Below, one piece after another: positions 42,189 through 52,461 of a stretch of DNA of 64,000 nucleotides (position 1 is its first letter; each line of letters opens with the position of its first letter). The notes beneath the pieces were generated by a model that did not search any database, was not told where the DNA came from, and worked only from the letters and a program-made list of their open reading frames with translations. Location: positions 248,001-312,000 of the forward strand of contig NZ_RAQO01000009.1 of the NCBI RefSeq assembly GCF_003610775.1, in the 5' to 3' direction. The stretch is from Alginatibacterium sediminis. Lineage in GTDB: Bacteria > Pseudomonadota > Gammaproteobacteria > Enterobacterales > Celerinatantimonadaceae. The position numbers were made by a program, and so were the translations under genes.

Positions 42189-43988
42189 CTAGTAATCCCT
42201 AATTTGAAAGTGATTTGCGAGCACTGTTTTATACTTTTTAACCACGTGAAGTGCATGTCTAAGTAAGTCGCGCTCGCTATGGTTGAGTTCGCGTACGTTG
42301 ATTTCGTTGCTAGAACGACCACTGGTGTCGCCAAAGCTTTGGCTTAAACGAAGTTTAAAAAACAACAATAAGGCTTCACTTAAATTCTTGGAAAGTTCGC
42401 TATCTAATTGTTTTTTCTGAGTCAATAAATGGATTCTGTCTAGAGTATTGGCAGCATAGATGTGGTGTTTTAAGGCCATTGCCCGAACCCCGTGCACGAT
42501 ACTGAATATCCCACCTTTTTTAATATCTAGTAACTGATGTTGTGCTTTTAGCCCACCAAAAAGTGTTAGTGGCGTATTGAAACTTAAAGCGGCCTTAGCA
42601 AAAAACGACAGTGCCACATCTTGTCGTCCCATATCTTCAACAATGGCTTTGCGGATTGGTTTTAGTAGGCTTTTGTTTCCGGCAACTGCTAGTGCGTCCC
42701 AAAGAATAGCCAGATTCATGCTCGATTCACCATGGCCAGCATCACACCATTGGCGTACGGTATGTAACCACTCACTTTGCGACTTAACCCATTGCGGATT
42801 ATTGACCATGATCTTGCCTGGGCAAGGAGGATAACCAAGCTCTAGTAAGTGTTCACTAAATAGATTGAGTGCGGCGGGTAGTTCGGGTAAATCGCAGCCA
42901 TCTTCAATGATAATGCCATTGTCTTGGTCGGTTTTTAGTATTTGCTCTTGGCGACCTTCACTACCCATAACCATGAGGCAAACATGATTTTGGTAGGCTT
43001 CAGGTACGACTATTTCGAAAAGCTTGGCAATGATTTGCTCGTTCATTGTGGCTAGCAGTTTCATAATAAAAACGGTGCGAATACCATTGTTTAGTAGGTT
43101 TTCAGTCAGCTTGTCGAGGGTAAGAGCTGCTTCTTGTAATTCTTCTACGCTGGTGGCGCGTGCGATTCGCAGTGCCAATACATGCGAGTGGGTCGAAAAT
43201 AAACTCAGTAAATGAGCCATCTCGATAATGCCAATTATTTTGAGATCGTCCTTTACCACCACCCTTTCAATTTCGTTACGGGTCATCAGTAACATGGCAT
43301 TAAATAAGAATTCGCCCTTTTGCACACTAATAAGATGGTAGTGGGCAATATCAGCGATCGGGTGACTCAAATCTAAGTTATCCAAGGCCAAGGCATGCAA
43401 TAAATCGGTTCCGGTTAGCATGCCAATACAGCCATCGTGATCGACAAGCAAGGACTCTACCCGTTGGTCTTTGAGTTGCTGGGTTGCTTGAGCAATGGTT
43501 AAGTTACCGTCGACAATAATGGCTTGTTGCACATTACTATCATCGATTTGAGTGAGAATAAATTCGGCTAAATTCTTATTACCTTCCCTAGACTCAACGA
43601 GTTGGTGCCGTTGGGCTAAGTCAACCTGAAAGTAATCTCCAAACTCAGGGTTTTCTTGAACCAGCTTCATAAATGTGGTTGTTTTTAGTTTGTAACAAAG
43701 ACTGTCCTCGAGGGCAATATAGTCATGTTTACAATAGCCGCCGAATTGAGAACGAACATCAAAGTAATCATCTACCGAATATTGGGCGAAGACCTCATCA
43801 TTATTGTTGGCACGTTCTTCGACGGCACCTTTGATGATGATATGGAAAAACTCGGCGCTTTGGCCACTGCTCAGTATTTTTTCATTAGCTTTAAAATAAC
43901 TGATATCAAGTCGGTCACTCAGCTGCTCTCGCTGCTGTGGACTTAACTGGCTAAATGGAGGGTGATCAAAGTTAAAGTCTTGAGCCAT
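42189..43988 (-). CDS. cNMP-binding/CBS/DUF294 nucleotidyltransferase-like protein
   Basis: 599-residue cytoplasmic signalling protein. Domains in order: cyclic-nucleotide-binding (about 10-135, SGQSAEFFHIIIKGAVE), CBS pair (about 150-275, VESLLVDHDGCIGMLTGTDLL and IERVVVKDDLKIIGIIEM), DUF294 nucleotidyltransferase with GSEGRQEQ and TDQDNGIIIED (about 345-370), and the DUF294 C-terminal helical domain. The cNMP domain lacks the usual RAAT cassette, so cAMP binding is doubtful. Divergent from CrbS and linked to acetate genes. Confidence 0.88.
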   Translation of the reverse strand: MAQDFNFDHPPFSQLSPQQREQLSDRLDISYFKANEKILSSGQSAEFFHIIIKGAVEERANNNDEVFAQYSVDDYFDVRSQFGGYCKHDYIALEDSLCYKLKTTTFMKLVQENPEFGDYFQVDLAQRHQLVESREGNKNLAEFILTQIDDSNVQQAIIVDGNLTIAQATQQLKDQRVESLLVDHDGCIGMLTGTDLLHALALDNLDLSHPIADIAHYHLISVQKGEFLFNAMLLMTRNEIERVVVKDDLKIIGIIEMAHLLSLFSTHSHVLALRIARATSVEELQEAALTLDKLTENLLNNGIRTVFIMKLLATMNEQIIAKLFEIVVPEAYQNHVCLMVMGSEGRQEQILKTDQDNGIIIEDGCDLPELPAALNLFSEHLLELGYPPCPGKIMVNNPQWVKSQSEWLHTVRQWCDAGHGESSMNLAILWDALAVAGNKSLLKPIRKAIVEDMGRQDVALSFFAKAALSFNTPLTLFGGLKAQHQLLDIKKGGIFSIVHGVRAMALKHHIYAANTLDRIHLLTQKKQLDSELSKNLSEALLLFFKLRLSQSFGDTSGRSSNEINVRELNHSERDLLRHALHVVKKYKTVLANHFQIRDY

Positions 43989-44016
43989 ACTCGGTAATCC
44001 ATGGTTATTTCTGGTT

Positions 44017-44047
44017 TACTCGAGACATCAGACACTTATACTCGAGA
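44017..44047. promoter_or_regulatory. Direct repeat between DUF294 gene and crbS
   Basis: TACTCGAGA at 44017-44025 and again at 44039-44047, start-to-start 22 bp, about two helical turns. A tandem activator or repressor site for one or both divergent genes is plausible. Confidence 0.4.
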
Positions 44048-44182
44048 TAGCGAAACCAGTGATTGCACATAGCTTTATTAAACGCAGTGCTGTTGATGTT
44101 CACTACACGACTTTAGTCAAAGTTTGAACTTGTCAGTTCTGTTTCGCGTTATGGTTTAGTTCTGATAGGGCATGGAAGCAAT

Positions 44183-47100
44183 ATGGTGACTGAAGGTTGG
44201 GCTGTTATACCGCTCTCATTATTGTATTTGGGCGTACTTTTTTTAATTGCGTTTTTTAGCGACAAGTTTCCCCAAAAACGCCTGCGCTTGCAGGCCTGGC
44301 TGTATAGCTTTTCAATTGCGGTCTATTGTACCTCATGGACGTTCTACGGCACCGTTGGACAGGCTCAAGATCAGTTTCTCTCCTACATACCGGTATACCT
44401 GGGCCCTATTATAGTTTTTGTTTTCGGCTGGAAGCTACTTGCGCGCTTGGTCATTATTGCCAAACGCGAACACATTACCACCATTGCTGACTTTATTGCG
44501 GCGCGCTACGGCAAGTCGCAAACGCTTGCGGTGGTCATATCCTTGTTGTGTATTCTTGGGATTCTCCCCTACATTGCCTTGCAACTACGTGCGATTGTGA
44601 TGGGGCTAGACTTGATTGGTGGTGAGTCTATGCGCCAATCTTTAGGTAATATTAGCAGCGCACAAATTGCTCTGATGGTGAGTGTGCTGCTGGCTGTTTT
44701 TACCATGCTCTTTGGTACGCGACACATTGATGCGACCGAACACCACCGGGGAGTGATCGTTGCTATTGCCTTTGAGTCCTTGATCAAGTTAGTCGCCTTT
44801 GTTGCTGTGGGGTGCTTAGCGGTGTCATTACTTGGGGATGCAAGCATTGAACAGCAGCAACATGTTGTAGAAAAAATTAGTGCTGATTGGGATGGCATTG
44901 GGCTTAGTAATATCTCTGATCTCATTTTTTCAACGGTTTTGGCTATGCTAGCGGTAATCTGTTTACCTCGGCAGTTTCATGTCACCGTAGTCGAAAACAA
45001 TCGTGTCAGTGACCTACGTTTGGCGCGTTGGGTTTTCCCGGGTTATTTGCTGCTACTCGCACTATTTGTGATGCCAATCTCCTTGGCTGGGCAGTTGTGG
45101 TTACCTGCGGGAACGCCCGCCGATAGTTACGTGGTGAGCCTGCCACTGTTTACCAATTTTAATACCCTCGGTATGGCCGCATTTATTGGTGGCACATCCG
45201 CAGCGAGCGGCATGGTAGTTGTTTCGACTATCGCGCTGGCGATTATGGTGAGCAATGACTTAGTCTTGCCTTTGCTGTTGCGTCGCGGGCGTTTATCCGG
45301 CCGCAATTTCGCGAGCTTTAGCGAGCTGTTATTAAACGTTCGCCGTACCACCATATTGGCCATATTGTTACTGTCTTGGGGTAGTTATTTGTTGCTCGGC
45401 GAAGTTGATCGCTTAGCCGATATAGGTGTGTTGTCGTTCGCAGCCATTTCCCAATTAGCAATCCCTCTTATCGGCGGCCTGTATTGGCGTGAAGGTAATC
45501 GTTCGGGTGTTTATCTAGGCTTGTTATTGGGGATGAGTGTGTGGTTGCTAAACCTGATGCACTTAACCGGACTCACCGCGGTTGAGATTGGTGACAGTTG
45601 GTTGGCATTTTTCTTAGAGAGTCCAGAGCTGTTCGGCCATCGAGTCATGTCTGATAGTAATTGGGGGATTTTGCTGAGTTTGTCGATGAACTTAGCTGGA
45701 TTTATTATCGGTTCGCGTTTGACTAGCCCTGCAGTGTCAGAGCGTTTGCAAGCGATGAGTTTTGTTTCAAATGCTGATAAACGCGGTCAAGCGAGTACCT
45801 TGTACCAAAGTAAAGTTAGCGTGGAAGAATTGCACATGCTGACGTCGCGCTTTTTAGGTAGTCAGCGTATTTCAGCAGCCTTCGCTCGTTTTTCTAAATC
45901 TCGAGGAGTGACGCTGGCGCCGCACCAACAAGCACCAGAAGATCTGATTGTCGAAACCGAACGACTGTTGGCTGGGGTATTTGGCTCGTCTTCATCGCGT
46001 TTAGTTTTAAGTACCGCCTTACAAGGCAAGCAGGTTCAGCTCGAAGAATTTGCCACCATAGCTGAAGAAGCCTCAGAGTTGATGCAATTCAACCGCGACT
46101 TACTGCAAGGTGCGATTGAGCATATAGATCAAGGGATTACCATTGTCGATACGGAGCTAAGCATTGTTTCGTGGAATCGTCGTTACATCGAATTATTTGA
46201 GTTTCCAGCTGGCTTTATTTATGTGGGTCGACCCATTGAAGATGTGGTGCGCTACAACGCGCAGCGTGGCCTATGCGGGCCCGGTGATTTAGAGCAACAA
46301 GTTCAGCGCCGTGTCTCCCATTTACGTCGTGGTAGCGCGCATACATCGTCACGAGAGTATCCTGATGGACGGGTTATTCAAGTTCAAGGTAATCCGATGC
46401 CGGGCGGCGGATTTGTAATGACCTTTAGTGATATTTCTACCTTCCGCCAAGCTGAACGCATGCTTAAGCAGACCAACGAAATCTTGGAGGCGCGGGTTGA
46501 GCAGCGCACTCATGAACTATCAAACATTAACCAACAGTTACTATCTGCTACTGAAGCGGCGGAAAGCGCGAACCAAAGTAAAAGTCGTTTTCTTGCGGCC
46601 GTGAGCCATGACTTGATGCAGCCACTTAATGCGGCAAAACTATTTACTGCCTCACTGTTGGACTCACAATTGAGTAAAGACAGTGACTTTTTAGCCCAAA
46701 ACATAGATAAATCTTTATATTCAGCTGAGGAGATTATCAGTGATTTATTGGATATATCGCGCTTAGAATCCGGCCGTATTGAACTTAGCGAAGAGCGCTT
46801 TGTGATTGGGCAATTGTTAAGGCAGTTGCTGGCTGAGTTTACACCACTTGCGGCGCAACAAGGGGTACGGCTTAAAGTTGTTGAAAGTGATTTAACCGTG
46901 TTTAGCGATAGTAAACTGCTGCGACGTATACTACAGAACTTTTTAACCAATGCGCTTCGTTACAATCCAAATGGAAAAGTACTGTTAGGCGTACGCCGTG
47001 AAGGTGACTTTATTCGTCTGCAGGTTTGGGATAATGGCCCAGGCATTGAAACTGAGAAACAACAATTAATCTTTAATGAATTTCAGCAAATTGACGCGAT

Positions 47101-47692
47101 GAAGAACCGCAATGCGGAGCAAGGTTTAGGACTGGGTTTAGCAATTGCCAAAGGTTTCAGTGAGCTACTTAATGCACAAATTCAAGTTAAGTCGACGGTA
47201 GGTAAAGGCTCAGTCTTTAGTGTACGCGCGCCGATAACGCATGCTTTGCCATTGACCAAAGCCAAAGAAACAGTTGAGGTTGAAATTACTGAGGGGGCTA
47301 AAGTTATGTGTATCGATAATGAGCCCGAAATTTTGATTGGTATGGAGAGCTTGTTGGGACGTTGGGGCTATGAGGTGATCTGCTGCGAAGACGAAGATAT
47401 GGCGCAGGCTGTCATCGATGACGGTTGGAGACCTGAATTGATATTAAGTGACTACCATTTGGATAATGACCAATTGGGGACCGATGTGGTAACGAGCTTG
47501 AAACAGCGCTTTAGTTTAGATTGCGGTGCGATTATTATCAGCGCTGATCGGCAGGCTGAATTGATCGACAGTATTCGCGCACAAGGCTATGTCTACTTAA
47601 GCAAGCCGCTACGGCCTTTACGTCTGAAGACTCTGTGTCAACAATTGCTACTTCGAGAGCTTGCACCAACCCAGTGGCTTTCAAAAGACTAG
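44183..47692 (+). CDS. crbS: CrbS-like SLC5-STAC-PAS hybrid sensor histidine kinase
   Basis: 1169-residue hybrid kinase. Residues about 1-510 are an SLC5 sodium/solute-symporter domain of about 13 helices (VYCTSWTFYGTVGQAQD; DFIAARYGKSQTLAVV); a STAC-like linker follows, then PAS (AIEHIDQGITIVDTELSIVSW), a coiled coil, HisKA with phospho-His809 in AAVSHDLMQPLNAAK, HATPase (LTNALRYN; DNGPGI; GLGLGLAIAKG) and a receiver with Asp1090 in LILSDYHLDND. The architecture is that of CrbS/MxtR, the acetate-switch kinase of Vibrio and Pseudomonas, which controls acs through CrbR. Confidence 0.92.
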   Translation: MVTEGWAVIPLSLLYLGVLFLIAFFSDKFPQKRLRLQAWLYSFSIAVYCTSWTFYGTVGQAQDQFLSYIPVYLGPIIVFVFGWKLLARLVIIAKREHITTIADFIAARYGKSQTLAVVISLLCILGILPYIALQLRAIVMGLDLIGGESMRQSLGNISSAQIALMVSVLLAVFTMLFGTRHIDATEHHRGVIVAIAFESLIKLVAFVAVGCLAVSLLGDASIEQQQHVVEKISADWDGIGLSNISDLIFSTVLAMLAVICLPRQFHVTVVENNRVSDLRLARWVFPGYLLLLALFVMPISLAGQLWLPAGTPADSYVVSLPLFTNFNTLGMAAFIGGTSAASGMVVVSTIALAIMVSNDLVLPLLLRRGRLSGRNFASFSELLLNVRRTTILAILLLSWGSYLLLGEVDRLADIGVLSFAAISQLAIPLIGGLYWREGNRSGVYLGLLLGMSVWLLNLMHLTGLTAVEIGDSWLAFFLESPELFGHRVMSDSNWGILLSLSMNLAGFIIGSRLTSPAVSERLQAMSFVSNADKRGQASTLYQSKVSVEELHMLTSRFLGSQRISAAFARFSKSRGVTLAPHQQAPEDLIVETERLLAGVFGSSSSRLVLSTALQGKQVQLEEFATIAEEASELMQFNRDLLQGAIEHIDQGITIVDTELSIVSWNRRYIELFEFPAGFIYVGRPIEDVVRYNAQRGLCGPGDLEQQVQRRVSHLRRGSAHTSSREYPDGRVIQVQGNPMPGGGFVMTFSDISTFRQAERMLKQTNEILEARVEQRTHELSNINQQLLSATEAAESANQSKSRFLAAVSHDLMQPLNAAKLFTASLLDSQLSKDSDFLAQNIDKSLYSAEEIISDLLDISRLESGRIELSEERFVIGQLLRQLLAEFTPLAAQQGVRLKVVESDLTVFSDSKLLRRILQNFLTNALRYNPNGKVLLGVRREGDFIRLQVWDNGPGIETEKQQLIFNEFQQIDAMKNRNAEQGLGLGLAIAKGFSELLNAQIQVKSTVGKGSVFSVRAPITHALPLTKAKETVEVEITEGAKVMCIDNEPEILIGMESLLGRWGYEVICCEDEDMAQAVIDDGWRPELILSDYHLDNDQLGTDVVTSLKQRFSLDCGAIIISADRQAELIDSIRAQGYVYLSKPLRPLRLKTLCQQLLLRELAPTQWLSKD

Positions 47693-47705
47693 TTTGCAGT
47701 AAAAG

Positions 47706-47726
47706 ACAGCCAGCAATGCTGGCTGT
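47706..47726. terminator. Hairpin between crbS and the RND gene
   Basis: ACAGCCAGC (47706-47714) and GCTGGCTGT (47718-47726) around AAT, with TTTGAAGG on the plus side and CTTTT on the minus side; probable shared terminator. Confidence 0.7.
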
Positions 47727-47754
47727 TTGAAGGATGTTGTAGTCTAGTTTTGAC

Positions 47755-50700
47755 TTAGTCGTAGCGCTTGTACATCACGCTATAATACAACACCGGTATC
47801 ACCACAAGTGTTAGGATGGTTGAAACCAAAATACCGAAGATTAAGCTAATCGCCAACCCGTTAAATATCGGGTCATCCAATATAAACAAAGCGCCAATCA
47901 TCGCTGCCAAACCGGTCAAAATTATAGGTTTGGCGCGCACCGCTCCCGAGTTAATCACCGCTTGTTCGAAAGGAACTCCGTTTTGGGTTTCTTGGTTAAT
48001 AAAATCAACCAAGAGTATAGAGTTTCGAACGATGATCCCTGCCAATGCGATCATGCCTATCATCGAGGTGGCGGTGAATTGAGCGCCAAACAAGGCGTGT
48101 CCAGGTAAGACACCAATCACTGTCAGAGGAATAGGAGCCATGATGACTAAAGGTACTAGGTAGCTTCTAAACTGAGCCACAACCAATAGGTAGATCATGA
48201 TCATACCAACCCCATAGGCAATGCCCATATCACGGAAGGTTTCGTAGGTGATCTTCCACTCTCCGTCCCACAATACCGATATTTCTGATAGGCCATCGGG
48301 TTGTTCCACATAATTCTGGGTGAAGTTAAGCCCGTCATCCTGCATTGATAGCGCCATGTCAAACATGCCATATAGCGGGCTATCTAACGGGCCAGCCATG
48401 TCGGCAACTACCATGACCATCGGTACCATATTTTTGTGAATGATAGGCTTATCAACATCTTGAACTCTTACGCTTACAACTTGACTCAAGGGAACTGTAG
48501 CACCACTGAAGCTATATATTTGCAGGTCCAAAATTTGCTGTAAATCAACTTTGCTGGCTTCAGAGACTTCCAAACGAATTGGTACCGCATGTTTTTGCTG
48601 TTCTTTGTGCAGGTAGCCGATATCTGTGCCACCGACTGCAGTGGCAATAGTATTTACTATCTCAGAATAGTTGAGTCCCAACTTCGAGACTCGACTGCGA
48701 TCGATATCCAACTGCCAATTGTCTTGTTGGCTAGGTAAGTAAATATCAATATCGACAATATCTGCTTGTTGATGGAAGTATTGCTCTAGTTGTTGCGCCG
48801 CTTGCTCGCGGATCGTTTGACTAGGTCCATAGACTTCGGCAACGATAGGTGACCAAACTGGAGGTCCTGGCGGAACTTCAACCACCTTCACGTTGGCTGA
48901 GTAGCGCTCGCCAATAAGCTGTAGTTTGGGTCGTAAATCTAGGGCTATTTCGTGGCTACTGCGCTCGCGTAGTGATTTATCAACTAGATTAACCTGTATG
49001 TCTGAGCTATTAGCCGTGTTACGTAAAAAGTAATGACGCACTAATCCATTGAAGTTAATCGGCGCTGTTGTTCCGATGTAAAGTTGGTAATCTGAAACCT
49101 CTTCAACTTTTGCAACTTCGTGGGATAAATCCATCACCAGTCGTTGGCTAATCTCGAAAGGCGTTCCTTCAGGCATATCGACAATGACTTGCATTTCAGA
49201 CTTATTGTCAAAAGGCAGCATTTTCATAACCACAAGCTGTAGAGCGGGTAAACTCATCGCGCCAGCAATTAAAATCATTACACCAGCCCAAAGCCCAAGT
49301 CTGGCACGTCGACCTTGTTTTTGATGTAGAAATGGGCCGATGACTGCGTTGAAAAAACGCTGTAAACGTGAAGTACTTTTTAACTCGGGATCTTGTTCAG
49401 CGTGGGCGCTTGAGTCGTGTTCATGGCGTAGTAGTTTCTGACTTAACCATGGCGTGAGTACAAAGGCGACTAAAAGAGATATCAACATTCCAAGGCTGGC
49501 ATTAATTGGAATAGGGCTCATATACGGACCCATCAATCCACTAACGAATGCCATTGGTAACAGGGCTGCAATCACAGTGAAAGTAGCTAATATCGTTGGT
49601 CCACCAACTTCGTCGACTGCCAGCGGAATAAGCTCGGCAAGTTTGCGCTTGCCCATGGCCATATGTCGATGAATATTTTCAACCACAACAATGGCATCAT
49701 CTACCAGAATGCCGATAGAGAAAATAAGCGCAAATAATGACACTCGATTTAGAGTGAACCCCCAAGCCCACGATGCAAATAAGGTTATCGCAAGTGTGAT
49801 TCCAATTGCTATCCCAACCACAATCGCTTCTCTTAAGCCCATGGTTAAGGCGACCAGAATTACCACAGCTGCTGTAGCAAAGGCGAGCTTGCCAATTAAG
49901 GTGTTTGATTTTTCAGCCGCTGTTTTACCATAGTTGCGAGTGATTTTACTTTTGACTTGCTGCGGGATCAGGGTGTTTTCAACATCCTTAATTCGTTGTT
50001 CAATTTTTTCAGCGATAGCGACTGCGTTTTCGCCGGCTTGCTTGGCAATCGCAATGGTTACCGCAGGGTATAGTTGGCCATTTTCGCCGTGCCAAGCACT
50101 TTGAGTCGGTATGTCGGCACCTAGTTTAACCTCAGCTACATCACCTAAGAAGACCGGTGCTTCATTATAGACACCCACTACGAGTTCTCGTAGCTCATCG
50201 ATACTGCGTACGAATTGACCGGCTTGAACCACGATTTCTTGGTTGTCTTGTACCAGTATACTTTGTGCAGAGCGCTGATTTTGTCCTTGTAACTGATTGC
50301 TTAGTTGCGCCAAGCTTATGCCAAAACTATTCATTTTAGCGGGATCTACTCTGACAGACGCCACTAATTCATGTTGACCAACCGTGTAGATATCACGAGT
50401 TCCTGGAATCTTTTTAAGCTCAGTTTCTAAGCCGTGCGCAACTTGGCTAAGGTCTTGATGACTAATGCCATCTTGATCACTGAAAAGTGTGAGGCTAACG
50501 ATAGGTACATCATCAATGGCGCGCGGTTTAATGATCGGTTGGCCAACACCAGCACCGCTAGGTAATCTATCCAAATTTGAATAGATTTGATTGTATAAAT
50601 TAACGATAGCGTCGTTACGGGTTTTGCCTACCTCGAATACCACAACCAGCATTACCCCGTCAGGCATAGTGAAGCTATATAAAGTATCTATGCCATTGAG

Positions 50701-50928
50701 CTCTGAAATTATTTGCTCTGCGGGTAAGGTAACTAAGTTCTCGATTTCGCGAGGTGACGCACCGGGAAACGGGATGTAAACGTCAGCAAAGGTAACATCA
50801 ATTTGGGGTTCTTCTTCCTTTGGTGTTACCAAGACAGCGAATACACCTAATATCAATCCGATCAACGCCAATAATGGTGTGATAGGTGAGTGCAAGAAGG
50901 CTTGTGCAATACGACCTGAAATGCCCAT
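47755..50928 (-). CDS. RND-family efflux transporter permease
   Basis: Inner-membrane proton-driven efflux pump subunit, 1057 residues, AcrB/HAE superfamily. Twelve helices in two halves with large periplasmic loops; conserved TM4 segment FALIFSIGILVDDAIVVVENIHR with the paired Asp, and the opening TPLLALIGLILGVFAVLVTPKEEEPQIDV. ATG at 50928 has AAGGA 8 nt upstream; the frame is open to 51027. It follows the adaptor gene by 4 nt. No outer-membrane TolC-type gene is present, so it must borrow one. Substrate not predictable. Confidence 0.93.
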   Translation of the reverse strand: MGISGRIAQAFLHSPITPLLALIGLILGVFAVLVTPKEEEPQIDVTFADVYIPFPGASPREIENLVTLPAEQIISELNGIDTLYSFTMPDGVMLVVVFEVGKTRNDAIVNLYNQIYSNLDRLPSGAGVGQPIIKPRAIDDVPIVSLTLFSDQDGISHQDLSQVAHGLETELKKIPGTRDIYTVGQHELVASVRVDPAKMNSFGISLAQLSNQLQGQNQRSAQSILVQDNQEIVVQAGQFVRSIDELRELVVGVYNEAPVFLGDVAEVKLGADIPTQSAWHGENGQLYPAVTIAIAKQAGENAVAIAEKIEQRIKDVENTLIPQQVKSKITRNYGKTAAEKSNTLIGKLAFATAAVVILVALTMGLREAIVVGIAIGITLAITLFASWAWGFTLNRVSLFALIFSIGILVDDAIVVVENIHRHMAMGKRKLAELIPLAVDEVGGPTILATFTVIAALLPMAFVSGLMGPYMSPIPINASLGMLISLLVAFVLTPWLSQKLLRHEHDSSAHAEQDPELKSTSRLQRFFNAVIGPFLHQKQGRRARLGLWAGVMILIAGAMSLPALQLVVMKMLPFDNKSEMQVIVDMPEGTPFEISQRLVMDLSHEVAKVEEVSDYQLYIGTTAPINFNGLVRHYFLRNTANSSDIQVNLVDKSLRERSSHEIALDLRPKLQLIGERYSANVKVVEVPPGPPVWSPIVAEVYGPSQTIREQAAQQLEQYFHQQADIVDIDIYLPSQQDNWQLDIDRSRVSKLGLNYSEIVNTIATAVGGTDIGYLHKEQQKHAVPIRLEVSEASKVDLQQILDLQIYSFSGATVPLSQVVSVRVQDVDKPIIHKNMVPMVMVVADMAGPLDSPLYGMFDMALSMQDDGLNFTQNYVEQPDGLSEISVLWDGEWKITYETFRDMGIAYGVGMIMIYLLVVAQFRSYLVPLVIMAPIPLTVIGVLPGHALFGAQFTATSMIGMIALAGIIVRNSILLVDFINQETQNGVPFEQAVINSGAVRAKPIILTGLAAMIGALFILDDPIFNGLAISLIFGILVSTILTLVVIPVLYYSVMYKRYD

Positions 50929-50932
50929 GCGC

Positions 50933-51973
50933 TTATTCCTTATCCTGATTGAGAACTGCGTATGCAGACAAGGCAATGACGTCGTTAGGCATAAGGCCTG
51001 AGAGTACCGTGATTTGATTACCGACAAGCGCCCCTAAACGAACTTGCGTTAACAAGGCTTTTTGGTCTTCAATACGGTAGACGGCACTGAGTTGATTCCT
51101 TTCTAAGGTGGCGCTCTGTGGGATCAGAATTTGCTCGCGAACTGGGCCTTGTAATCGTACTTTGACCCATGTTCCCGGTATTAGTTTAAGGTCAACATTG
51201 TCGAAGTTGATACGTAGCTTAAAGGTATGGCTGTTGGTGTCCGCGTAACTGAAAACTTTGAAGTCTTCCGAACTTAACAAGCTGCCATCATCGAGTTGGA
51301 CTTGTATTGATTCAGAATTTTGCAACAAGGCTAAATGACGTTGCGGTACATCTGTAATCACGCGCATTTTACTTAAGGACAAGCCTGAGTATAAAGCTTG
51401 GCCAGGGCTGATTGCTTCGCCTATTTCCACATGCCGTTGAGTCACAATACCGGAGAATGGGGCTTTGATTTCTGTATACGAAACCGCTTTTTGAGCTTGT
51501 ACAATACCTGCATTCGCGGCATCTACAGCGCTACGGGCGTTAAGTGCTTCTGCGCGTGCTTGGTCCAAGCTACCCTGAGAAACGGCTCCTTTAGGAAATA
51601 ACTTCTTTAGGCGCTGCCAATTAAGCTGCGCTTGGGTATTACTCGCGTTTGCTCTTGCCAACTGAGCTTGCGCAGAGGCTAAGGAAGCCGCTTGCTCTTC
51701 ATTGCTTATTTTTAGTAGCAACTCGCCCTCTTGTACAAAGTCATTAATATCAAAGAGCAGTTCTTGAACCACACCAGAAGTTTGAGCTGATAAAGTCGCA
51801 CCATCTATGGCCTCAATGCTGCCATCGAGCACTATCCTCTGATGAGTTTGGCTGGTGTTAACTGTATGAACTTCGATGTTTGCTTGCGCATAGGAGACGC
51901 TAAGTAATAGTGCCAACATGCTGACAAAAGTTCGAATGAAAAGCTGGTGGGTATAGCCGAATAGTGAATTCAT
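50933..51973 (-). CDS. RND efflux periplasmic adaptor (membrane fusion protein)
   Basis: 346 residues, bridges the RND pump and an outer-membrane channel. N-terminal signal/anchor (TFVSMLALLLSVSYAQA), lipoyl halves (GSIEAIDGATLSAQTSGVV; YTEIKAPFSGIVTQRHVEIG) around a helical hairpin rich in Ala and Gln (about 100-160), and a beta-barrel/membrane-proximal region. ATG at 51973 with AAGGAG upstream. First gene of the adaptor-pump operon. Confidence 0.92.
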   Translation of the reverse strand: MNSLFGYTHQLFIRTFVSMLALLLSVSYAQANIEVHTVNTSQTHQRIVLDGSIEAIDGATLSAQTSGVVQELLFDINDFVQEGELLLKISNEEQAASLASAQAQLARANASNTQAQLNWQRLKKLFPKGAVSQGSLDQARAEALNARSAVDAANAGIVQAQKAVSYTEIKAPFSGIVTQRHVEIGEAISPGQALYSGLSLSKMRVITDVPQRHLALLQNSESIQVQLDDGSLLSSEDFKVFSYADTNSHTFKLRINFDNVDLKLIPGTWVKVRLQGPVREQILIPQSATLERNQLSAVYRIEDQKALLTQVRLGALVGNQITVLSGLMPNDVIALSAYAVLNQDKE

Positions 51974-52028
51974 GGAAGCTCCTTGCTTACAACATGACAA
52001 GCTAAAAATATGAAAACGTTCTATCACT

Positions 52029-52214
52029 TTAGTGTAGTCCCATTTTCTTAAATATGCTGGCTGCTGGACAAAATCCGGTAAGCGCGCTTTGAATTAGATT
52101 AATAGCGATAAATACACTAAACCATACAAAATGGGGGGAGACCCACTGGGTAAGTATTAGCGAGAGAAGTAGCATGCTACCGGCAAAGATTCTAACTGCG
52201 TTATCTATACTCAT
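52029..52214 (-). CDS. DUF2892 small inner-membrane protein
   Basis: 61 residues with two membrane helices. It matches the DUF2892 family (also the C-terminal part of YgaP rhodanese) through the N-terminal NAVRIFAGSMLLLSLIL and the C-terminal LTGFCPAASIFKKMG with its single Cys. AAAGG precedes the ATG. It lies 55 nt upstream of the adaptor gene on the same strand and may be co-transcribed with the efflux pair. Confidence 0.8.
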   Translation of the reverse strand: MSIDNAVRIFAGSMLLLSLILTQWVSPHFVWFSVFIAINLIQSALTGFCPAASIFKKMGLH

Positions 52215-52461
52215 GTGAAGTTACCTTTATTAGTTTTTACCGATATTACACGAGTGAAATTTAATGTGCAATTACCTTTATTAGAAAAAACTGTTTAATA
52301 AGGTTTGATCGACGTATTGACCTTGGGGATTTTACTTAATATAGGCCTGCAAGGTCGCTGATTGCTCCACTCAACGACAAATCAGTTAGCTCAATAAAAA
52401 GGCTAACATTTGAAGATAAGGGCAGTGGCTATTGAATTAGCAAGCTCATGACTATCGCCTC

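Noticed and set aside
46510-46950. Minus-strand 146-codon frame inside crbS
   Set aside because: It overlaps the conserved kinase core on the other strand and shows no independent start signal.
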